5,620 nt of DNA from Flavobacteriales bacterium UBA4660 (GTDB taxonomy: Bacteria > Bacteroidota > Bacteroidia > Flavobacteriales_D > Sanyastnellaceae): the NCBI GenBank assembly GCA_002405435.1, contig DHLU01000233.1:1-5620 (forward strand). The letters are read 5' to 3'. Each line of letters begins with the position of its first letter. The stretch's first letter is position 1. The notes beneath the pieces are model-generated. The model had not been told where the DNA came from. It ran no database searches and was given only the letters and a program-made list of their open reading frames with translations. Below are positions 1 to 5,620 of the stretch, piece by piece. Both the position numbers and the translations under genes were made by a program.

Positions 1-722
1 GGGGTCAGCGCGGCGTGCAGGGCCCCGATGGCGCTCTTGAGCGATTGCAGGTCAGAAGGGTCTGCCTCAATCTTCAGTCCTTCCCGCAACTCTTTCAGGT
101 TGGGCTTGAATAGTGTGACGTTGCGGTAGGCAAGGAAATTCTCTTTTTTCGGATCCACCGTAACGGGAATATTCCGTTCAACAGCCCATGCAATAACGGT
201 TTCGATCACCTTCGGTGTCAGTACGCCCTTGTTGTAGTCTTCCAGCACAATCACATCAACCTTCTGGCGGTTGAGCACATTCTTTACGCAGTCGAGGAGG
301 TTGCGCTCATCGGTGCCGTGCAGGGGCGATGTGATTTCCTCGTCTACCCGCAGCATGTGGTGACCCTGCGAAATAATGCGCGTTTTGACCGTGGTAACGC
401 GGTCGGTTGAGTCGATGATGCCTTCGGTGGAAAAGCCGTGTTCCTTAAAAATCTTTCTGAGCACATCGCCCTTTTCATCGTGACCGACCACGGCACAGAC
501 TATCGGTTTGGCGCCGAGGGCCTTGATGTTGAGTGCTACATTGGCTGCGCCACCCAGGCGCATATCGCGGCGGTTAACCTGCACCACGGGTACGGGGGCT
601 TCCGGAGAAATCCTGTCTACCCTTCCCCAGTAATAGGCATCAATCATCACATCGCCCAGCACGAGGGCCGTGAGACCTTCTATTTCGCTGAACAATTGCT
701 GGATCTTTCCGGACGAACTCAT
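1..722 (-). CDS. rfaE1: PfkB-family heptose 7-phosphate kinase (RfaE1/HldE kinase domain), 3' end outside window
   Basis: Likely phosphorylates D-glycero-beta-D-manno-heptose 7-phosphate at C1 with ATP, a cytosolic step toward ADP-heptose for the LPS inner core. The first 240 residues are visible. Seen in order: GDVMIDAY (23-30), the PfkB glycine-rich stretch LGGAANVALN (57-66), the substrate-lid region KTRIISQGHHMLRVD (113-127), EDYNKGVL (161-168, equivalent to the DYGKGVL of HldE), VDPK (189-192) and FKPNLKE (205-211). The catalytic GAGD motif and any fused nucleotidyltransferase domain would lie beyond the left edge, so whether this is a stand-alone kinase (about 330 residues) or a bifunctional HldE (about 475) cannot be told. 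The start is well fixed: an in-frame TGA lies at 735-737 with no start codon between it and this ATG. It begins 7 bases after the aminotransferase stop, so co-transcription is likely. No Shine-Dalgarno is seen; the upstream stretch is A/T-rich. Another PfkB sugar kinase is possible but less likely. Confidence 0.86.
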   Translation of the reverse strand, partial: MSSSGKIQQLFSEIEGLTALVLGDVMIDAYYWGRVDRISPEAPVPVVQVNRRDMRLGGAANVALNIKALGAKPIVCAVVGHDEKGDVLRKIFKEHGFSTEGIIDSTDRVTTVKTRIISQGHHMLRVDEEITSPLHGTDERNLLDCVKNVLNRQKVDVIVLEDYNKGVLTPKVIETVIAWAVERNIPVTVDPKKENFLAYRNVTLFKPNLKELREGLKIEADPSDLQSLKSAIGALHAALT

Positions 723-729
723 GGGCGTA

Positions 730-1947
730 TTATTTCAGGGCTGAAAGTCCTTGTTTGATTCTGCGGGCCGATTCCAACAGTTTCGCCTCTGAGGTGGCAT
801 AGGAAATGCGGATGCAGCGTTCATCTCCGAATGCCTCACCCGTTACAACGGCTACGTGTGCCTGCTGCAGCAGGTACATACTGAGGTCGGTGGCATTATG
901 AATGACGGTTTGCCCGTCTGATTTCCCGAAGTAGGCGCTGATATCAGGGAAAAAGTAGAAGGCGCCTTCCGGAAGGTTGACGCGCAGTCCATCCACCCCT
1001 GAGAGTTCTCGGTACATGAGGTCGCGCCGGTTTCTGAAGGTGTTTACCATGCCCTCGACGACAGCGGGATCGGCCTCAACGGCGGCGCGCGTAGCCATCT
1101 GGGCAATGGTGTTGGGTCCGGAAGTAATCTGTCCCTGCATTTTCGTGCAGGCATCGGCGATCCATCGCGGCGCACCGATATAACCAATACGCCAGCCGGT
1201 CATGGCAAAGGCCTTGGAGACCCCGTTGACCGTAATGGTGCGCTCGTACATACCCGGCACAGCCGCCATGCTGGGCGATTTTCCCGAGAAGTTAATCAGT
1301 TCATAAATCTCGTCGCTTACCACGTAGAGTTCAGGATAGCGAAGAATTTCCGCCGCAAAGGCCTCGAGCTCGCTGCGGCTGAATACACTTCCGGTCGGAT
1401 TGCATGGCGATGAATAGATTACCAGACGGGTGCGGCTGTTAAGCGCCGCGCCCAGCTGTGCTGCGCTGACTTTATACCCGGAACTGATGTCTGAGGGAAG
1501 CACCACAGGAATGCCGCCGGCCATCTTGACCAGTTCGGCATAACTGACCCAAAACGGTGCCGGCATCACCACCTCATCACCCGGATTGACGAGGGCGAGT
1601 ATGGTGTTGGCGATGCTCTGCTTGGCACCGGTAGAAATTACAATCTGCTCGGGGGTGTAATGCAGCCCGTTGTCTCGCTCAAACTTTTTCGCAATGCTTT
1701 CCCTCACGTTCAGAAAGCCATTGACGGGCGGATAGTGCGTGATGTTGTTTTCCAGGGCGCTGATGGCTGCCTCTTTAATGAAAGACGGGGTGTCGAAGTC
1801 GGGTTCACCGAGTGAAAGGCTCACCACATCCACACCTTTTGCCGACAATTCGCGGCTCATACGGGCCATGGCCAGCGTGGCACTTTCATTCAGGTTCTCG
1901 AGCAGCCGAGACACTTTTCCCTGTGCCGGGGAGATTGTTTTTTCCAT
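730..1947 (-). CDS. aspC: Aspartate aminotransferase, class I PLP-dependent
   Basis: Predicted to interconvert aspartate and 2-oxoglutarate with oxaloacetate and glutamate using pyridoxal phosphate in the cytosol. With the start chosen here it has 405 residues, the usual size for fold-type I subgroup Ib enzymes. Visible motifs: SLGEPDF (45-51), STGAKQS (105-111) for cofactor phosphate binding, SSPCNPTG (179-186), SDEIYE (211-216) with the aspartate that contacts the pyridine nitrogen, the Schiff-base lysine K245 in VSKAFAMTGWRIGY, and R380 in CIRISYATS for the substrate carboxylate. The frame is open 19 codons further, to an ATG at 2004, but that ATG sits inside a promoter-like TATGTTTG and the added residues look unlike the family, so MEKTISPAQGK is preferred. 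No Shine-Dalgarno is seen. It ends in TAA, 7 bases before the downstream kinase, suggesting a two-gene transcript. Related aminotransferases acting on prephenate or aromatic acids share this fold, so substrate range is inferred. Confidence 0.9.
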   Translation of the reverse strand: MEKTISPAQGKVSRLLENLNESATLAMARMSRELSAKGVDVVSLSLGEPDFDTPSFIKEAAISALENNITHYPPVNGFLNVRESIAKKFERDNGLHYTPEQIVISTGAKQSIANTILALVNPGDEVVMPAPFWVSYAELVKMAGGIPVVLPSDISSGYKVSAAQLGAALNSRTRLVIYSSPCNPTGSVFSRSELEAFAAEILRYPELYVVSDEIYELINFSGKSPSMAAVPGMYERTITVNGVSKAFAMTGWRIGYIGAPRWIADACTKMQGQITSGPNTIAQMATRAAVEADPAVVEGMVNTFRNRRDLMYRELSGVDGLRVNLPEGAFYFFPDISAYFGKSDGQTVIHNATDLSMYLLQQAHVAVVTGEAFGDERCIRISYATSEAKLLESARRIKQGLSALK

Positions 1948-1997
1948 CGCTTGTGCGTCACCGGGAATGCAGCGGTAAACTGGTCCCGTATTGTCCG

Positions 1998-2005
1998 CAA
2001 ACATA
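1998..2005 (-). promoter_or_regulatory. Candidate Bacteroidota-type -7 element for aspC
   Basis: Read on the minus strand this is TATGTTTG, an exact match to the Bacteroidota -7 consensus TAnnTTTG. It lies 50 bases upstream of the preferred aminotransferase start, which would leave a leader of roughly 40 bases. No TTTG-like -33 element is found about 19 bases further upstream, where the sequence is G/C-rich. Assignment is therefore by one half-motif and position only. Confidence 0.4.
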
Positions 2006-2027
2006 GAACAGCAGCCGGTTTAATGGG

Positions 2028-2038
2028 GGCCTCAGGCC
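2028..2038. repeat. Short palindrome in the divergent intergenic region
   Basis: GGCCT and AGGCC arms flank a single central C at 2033, giving an 11-base odd palindrome. It lies in the 132-base gap (1948-2079) between the divergently transcribed aminotransferase and lipid kinase, close to where the -33 region of the aspC promoter would fall. It could be an operator for a dimeric regulator, but in G/C-rich DNA a palindrome this short can arise by chance. Confidence 0.2.
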
Positions 2039-2079
2039 TACCGGTGCTACCAAGTTTTCAACCATGGTATTTTGGCGGA

Positions 2080-2958
2080 ATGAAGATACAGGTGATTGCC
2101 AACGGCATCCGTCCCCGCGCCGTCCGGCGTGCCGAACGACTCTGCCATGCCCTGCGCGAACTTCACGACGTCAGTTGGGTGCGCACGGCGCGCGCCGGCG
2201 AAGCAGTGACGCTGATACCGGATACGGCCGACCTGGTGATCGCCGTCGGCGGCGACGGAACCTGGCACGAGTGCATCAACGGGTGGATGCTGCGCCATCA
2301 GCAGGATCCTGCCTGCCCGCTGCCCGTGCTGGCCCTGCTTCCTGCCGGCACCGGCAATGACTTTGCGCGCAGCCAGGGCTGGAACGGCAGCATGGAGGCG
2401 TTGCTCGCGCGCATCGACCGGTTTGAGGTAAGGCGCATTGATGTAGGCCGGGTGCAATCCGGACAGGAAACACGGTGGTTTATCAACATCTGCGATGCGG
2501 GATTTGGTGCGGAGGCAGCGCGCCGCGTGGCCCTAACACCGCGCCTTTTGCCCGCACCGCTGAGGTTCCCGTGGGCCATATTCCGCACCTTCATGCACTA
2601 CCGGCCCAAAGAAATCCGCGTGCGCTGCAATGGCGAGGTCACAGGCGGAAAACGCCTGATGGTGGCCGTTGCCAACGCCCCCTTTTTTGGCCGCGGCATC
2701 TGCATTGCCCCGCAGGCCTCGCCCGAAGACGGCCTTTTCGATGTGACCCTCGTGGGCAGCGTATCGCTGGCGCAGTACCTCCGTTTTCTGCCTGCGCTCA
2801 AACAGGGGCGCACCATACGCCACCCTATGCTGCAATACCTGCGCACCGATTCGGTTGAACTGGAGGGTGCCGCCGGATTCGAATGCGACGGTGAGCAAGG
2901 TCCGCCGCTTCCGGTCTCCATAGGCCTGGTGCCCCGGGTGTTGCCGGTACTGGCATAA
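2080..2958 (+). CDS. Diacylglycerol kinase catalytic-domain (DAGK_cat) lipid kinase
   Basis: Predicted soluble lipid kinase of the DgkB/YegS type, transferring the ATP gamma-phosphate to diacylglycerol or a related lipid at the membrane surface, for example to recycle diacylglycerol into phosphatidate. It has 292 residues, normal for the family. The nucleotide site is clear: AVGGDGTWHECING (55-68) holds the GGDGT signature, followed by LLPAGTGNDFAR (86-97). Near the C-terminus ECDGE (268-272) matches the conserved D-G-E of the second domain. There is no signal peptide or membrane segment. The usual N-terminal NPxSG motif is replaced by IANGIRPR (6-13), so the first phosphate-contact loop is atypical. 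The frame is open upstream to 1951, but those 43 codons cross the divergent promoter region and resemble no family sequence. The chosen ATG has GGCGGA just before it, at best a weak ribosome site. It ends in TAA 54 bases before the symporter. The lipid substrate cannot be read from sequence. Confidence 0.88.
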   Translation: MKIQVIANGIRPRAVRRAERLCHALRELHDVSWVRTARAGEAVTLIPDTADLVIAVGGDGTWHECINGWMLRHQQDPACPLPVLALLPAGTGNDFARSQGWNGSMEALLARIDRFEVRRIDVGRVQSGQETRWFINICDAGFGAEAARRVALTPRLLPAPLRFPWAIFRTFMHYRPKEIRVRCNGEVTGGKRLMVAVANAPFFGRGICIAPQASPEDGLFDVTLVGSVSLAQYLRFLPALKQGRTIRHPMLQYLRTDSVELEGAAGFECDGEQGPPLPVSIGLVPRVLPVLA

Positions 2959-3012
2959 TCCGAATTACAAACCCGGCACCGCATCCGCATCGCTTCGCTG
3001 TTTATTTGCCGC

Positions 3013-4482
3013 ATGAATGCTTCTGAGAAATGGTGGATACTGGGCCTGCTGCTATGCTATTTCGGCGTGCTGCTTGTGGTCGCCTACTTCACCTCGCGCA
3101 AAGCCACGAACCAGTCCTTTTTCCAGGCCAACAAATCGGCACCTTGGTACCTCGTCGCCTTTGGCATGATCGGTACCTCCCTGTCGGGCGTCACCTTTAT
3201 TTCCGTTCCCGGCACGGTGGGCAGCCAGCACTTTTGGTACTTCCAGGTGGTTATCGGGTATTTCATCGGGTATTTTGTCGTGGCCTTTGTGCTGCTGCCC
3301 CTGTATTACCGCTACAACCTAACATCCATCTACAACTACCTCGACGCCAGGCTGGGGCGGCTCAGCTACAAGACCGGTGCCCTGTTTTTTATCCTGTCGC
3401 GCACGCTGGGCGCAACGTTGCGCCGGTATATCGTGATCAATGTGCTGTAGTTTACCGTTATGGATGCCTTTCACGTGCCGTTTTCCGTCACTGCGCCCGT
3501 CATCCTGCTGATGATACTGCTCTACACCTATCGGGGCGGGGTAAAAACCATCGTATGGACCGACACCCTGCAAACATTTTTTATGCTGCTGGCCCTGGTG
3601 GTATGCGTTGGCTATATGCTCAGTGAGCTCGGTTTCGGCGCCGGCAGCGCGTTGGAGGCTATGGGTGCACAGGGGCTCAACACGGTCTTCACCACCGTCC
3701 CCATGTCGGCCAAATTTTTCCTGAAACAAATCATCGGCGGCGCCGTTGTCACCATTTCCATGACCGGACTCGACCAGGAGATGATGCAAAAGAACATTTC
3801 GGTGAAGACACTCGGGGATTCTCAGAAAAACATGGTGACCTTCAGTTTTGTGCTGGTAGCCGTCAACTTTCTCTTTCTGATACTGGGCGGACTGCTCTAC
3901 CTGTTTGCCGCGCACAATGGTCTGACGCAGACCGGTGACGAACTTTTTCCGGCCGTGGCCATCGACCATTTGCCTGCCGCGGTTTCGCTGATTTTTATCG
4001 TGGGACTGGTGAGTGCGCTCTTTCCGTCAGCCGATGGTGCCATCACAGCGCTCACCGCTTCCTACTGCATCGACATGCTGGGAATGCAGCGCAACCAGGC
4101 ACAGAGCGAAGCCCGCAAAACCCGCATCCGTCAGCGCGTACACCTTGTCTTTACCCTGGTCTTCCTGATTTTCGTGCTTGTATTCAAAGCGATAAATGAC
4201 AAAAACATTATCGATTTCCTCCTCTACATCGCCAACTTTACCTACGGTCCCCTGCTCGGGTTGTTTGCCTTCGGCATTGTGACCAAACGCGCACTGGCCG
4301 ACCGCCTCTCCCCTGTTGTATGCCTGGTGGCGCCGCTCATCACCCTGCTGCTGGATAAAAACAGCGTGGCCTGGCTCGGCGGATACCGCTTTGGTCAGGA
4401 GTTGCTGCTGCTAAACGGACTGCTGACTTTTGCGGGACTGTGGCTCATATCTAACGCCCGCAACCCTGCGGCACAGCATTGA
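3013..4482 (+). pseudogene. Sodium:solute symporter (SSS/SLC5 family) interrupted by one in-frame TAG
   Basis: Inner-membrane Na+-coupled transporter of the SSS family; substrate unknown. The frame runs 490 codons from ATG to TGA, a normal family length, broken only by TAG at codon 146. I count roughly 13 hydrophobic segments, the first at about residues 8-27. Family features on both sides of the stop show one gene: before it, [14 protein letters not shown] (54-67) in the broken first core helix and [13 protein letters not shown] (128-140); after it, YTYRGGVKTIVWTDTLQ (171-187), GLDQEMMQ (252-259) and FPSADGAITALT (337-348), the region of the second sodium site. If the stop is obeyed, a 145-residue stub with about four helices results. 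A separate start at the ATG of codon 150 would lack all of these and should not transport. No frameshift or second stop is seen, and codon use stays normal throughout, so the lesion is very recent, an error in the sequence, or read through. It sits between the lipid kinase and the glycosyltransferase on the same strand. SSS identity is near certain; loss of function is not. Confidence 0.72.
3448..3450 (+). other. In-frame TAG at symporter codon 146
   Basis: The local reading is V-I-N-V-L-stop-F-T-V-M-D-A-F. Bacteroidota homologues, as I remember them, have glutamine right after the N-V-L, and CAG, a frequent glutamine codon in this gene, becomes TAG by one C-to-T change. The codons after it are TTT and ACC, not a known strong readthrough context, and no convincing ribosome site precedes the ATG at 3460, so efficient reinitiation is not evident. 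Confidence 0.95.
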
Positions 4483-4543
4483 AAGGGCGTTCATGGACAA
4501 CCAACCCGGTGCCCTGCCCCTGTATGCCTAATTTTCGCAGTCT

Positions 4544-5620
4544 ATGAACATTGCGCTGCTCGATCCCTACTACATCGACTCTCACCAGCGCTGGGCCGAG
4601 GGGCTGCAGGCACACAGCCGACATGACATCAGCATCTTTTCACTGCCTGCTGTGCACTGGAAATGGCGTATGCACGCGGGGGTGATTGCGCTGGCCGATA
4701 AGATGCTTTCAGGCGCATACCGGCCCGACCTCGTCCTGTGCACCGATATGGCAGATGTGGGCCTGTTGCGCGGATACCTGCACAGCAGGAACTGCGCGGT
4801 ACCGGTGGTGAGTTATTTCCACGAAAACCAACTAACCTATCCGTGGTCGGAAGAAGATACCGATAGCGCAGCTGCGCGGGAACGGCATTATGCCTGGATC
4901 AATTTTACCTCTGCCCTGGTCTCAGACTGCGTACTCTTCAACTCTGAATTTCACCGCAGCGCATTCCTGGAAAACCTGCAACCCTTCCTGCGGGCCTTTC
5001 CCGACTACAGGCCCATGGATGCGTTGTCGCGCATCACCGCCAGAAGTTACGTATGCCATCCCGGACTTGAGCCTGTTGTTTCCGAAGCCAGGGAACCGCG
5101 CCCGGTACCCCTGTTGCTATGGAACCACCGGTGGGAATACGACAAAGATCCCGAAGCTTTTTTCCGCTGCTTATACCGTCTTTCCGAGCAGGGCGTCGCC
5201 TTTGAACTGGCGGTTGCGGGACGGACCTTCGCGCGCAGTCCGGAAATATTTGAGGAGGCCCGTGCCCGCCTGGCTGCGCATACCGTGCACTGGGGCTGGC
5301 TGCCCGACCCCGGTGCCTACCGTCGGCTGCTTGTTGAAGCCTCAATACTGCCCGTAACGTCGCGACAGGAATTTTTCGGGTACAGCGTGCTGGATGCCGT
5401 GCAACATGATGTGTTTCCGCTGCTGCCCCGGCGGCTGAGTTATCCCGAACTGCTGCCGGCACCGGCGTGTTTTTATGAAGGTGATCCCGAAATTGCACTC
5501 GCCCATGTGATCCACAGCGGCAGTTGGAAGTATTTTTCCGGACAAAATCTGGCTGCGCCCTACCTGTGGCCGGCACTGAGTGAACGCTACGATGACCTGT
5601 TTGACCAAACTGTTGCTTCG
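4544..5620 (+). CDS. Glycosyltransferase of the GTDC1/QTMAN (DUF3524) family, 3' end outside window
   Basis: Open for 359 codons to the window edge with no stop, so probably nearly complete. It resembles GTDC1/QTMAN, a GT-B glycosyltransferase which in animals adds mannose from GDP-mannose to queuosine in the anticodon of cytosolic tRNA-Asp. Seen: an N-terminal LLDPYYIDSH (5-14) where the animal protein has a GGSH loop, the family hallmark FHENQLTYP (92-100), FNSEFH (132-137) and PDYRP (153-157) closing the first domain, then NHRWEYDKDPE (194-204), VHWGWLP (248-254) and EFFGYSVLDAV (276-286), the last being the E-F-x-G nucleotide-sugar site of GT-B enzymes. The linker between the two domains is about 36 residues, much shorter than in the vertebrate protein. 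No signal peptide or membrane segment is seen, so it is cytosolic. The start is the first ATG in frame, 61 bases after the symporter stop, with no Shine-Dalgarno. Family membership is strong; the queuosine substrate is inferred from the animal enzyme, and an ordinary glycan-building role remains possible. Confidence 0.82.
   Translation, partial: MNIALLDPYYIDSHQRWAEGLQAHSRHDISIFSLPAVHWKWRMHAGVIALADKMLSGAYRPDLVLCTDMADVGLLRGYLHSRNCAVPVVSYFHENQLTYPWSEEDTDSAAARERHYAWINFTSALVSDCVLFNSEFHRSAFLENLQPFLRAFPDYRPMDALSRITARSYVCHPGLEPVVSEAREPRPVPLLLWNHRWEYDKDPEAFFRCLYRLSEQGVAFELAVAGRTFARSPEIFEEARARLAAHTVHWGWLPDPGAYRRLLVEASILPVTSRQEFFGYSVLDAVQHDVFPLLPRRLSYPELLPAPACFYEGDPEIALAHVIHSGSWKYFSGQNLAAPYLWPALSERYDDLFDQTVAS

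Noticed and set aside
1976..2022. Imperfect inverted repeat TAAACTGG (1976-1983) and CCGGTTTA (2015-2022) around the aspC promoter
   Set aside because: Only 7 of 8 pairs match with a 31-base gap and no extension of the arms; too weak to call an operator.
1951..2079. Upstream extension of the lipid kinase by 43 codons
   Set aside because: It overlaps the divergent promoter region and the aminotransferase start, and its residues look like no kinase N-terminus; MKIQVIANG is the typical beginning.
3319..3969. Long antisense open frame on the minus strand within the symporter
   Set aside because: It is rich in His, Gln and Gly with no domain, as expected from reading a hydrophobic membrane-protein gene backwards, and it spans the strongly conserved sense frame.
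3460..4482. Second half of the symporter as an independent gene starting at the ATG of codon 150
   Set aside because: It lies in the same frame directly after the TAG, has no ribosome site, and would lack the first core helices that SSS proteins need.
4483..4520. Possible terminator formed by AGGGC and GCCCT after the symporter
   Set aside because: The stem is only 5 pairs with a loop over 20 bases and no T-run follows.
4493..4531. 12-codon open frame with AAGGGCG upstream, between symporter and glycosyltransferase
   Set aside because: Too short, with no recognisable content; could be chance, and nothing suggests an attenuator.
4890..5357. Open plus-strand frame inside the glycosyltransferase
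   Set aside because: It is a frame-shifted shadow; the overlapping frame from 4544 carries all the conserved motifs and stays open to the edge.

Overview
The window holds five protein-coding loci packed tightly and in two divergent groups. No RNA gene, mobile element, CRISPR array or large repeat is visible. The best guess for the host is a fairly GC-rich member of the Bacteroidota. The reasons are the type of aspartate aminotransferase, the stand-alone-style heptose-phosphate kinase, the absence of clear Shine-Dalgarno sequences, and one good match to the Bacteroidota -7 promoter element (TAnnTTTG). This assignment rests on remembered family resemblance, not on a search.

Left half, minus strand (1-2005): a promoter candidate at 1998-2005 drives a class I PLP-dependent aspartate aminotransferase (730-1947). 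Seven bases after its stop comes the start of a PfkB-family kinase resembling RfaE1/HldE (D-glycero-D-manno-heptose 7-phosphate kinase), which runs off the left edge. The two are probably one transcript. Their products act in amino-acid metabolism and LPS inner-core sugar supply, with no obvious biochemical link.

Right half, plus strand (2080-5620): a cytosolic diacylglycerol-kinase-fold lipid kinase (2080-2958), a sodium:solute symporter (3013-4482) and a glycosyltransferase (4544 to the right edge). Gaps are 54 and 61 bases with no convincing terminator, so they may be co-transcribed. The symporter frame is open over 490 codons except for a single in-frame TAG at codon 146, where relatives as I remember them have glutamine. 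This is a one-base nonsense lesion (or a sequence error, or a recoded codon) in an otherwise intact gene.

The glycosyltransferase has an open frame that leaves the window without a stop. It resembles the GTDC1/QTMAN family (DUF3524), whose animal member mannosylates queuosine in tRNA-Asp. A bacterial member beside ordinary housekeeping genes is the most functionally interesting item here. I see no evidence of a larger undescribed multi-gene system in this stretch.
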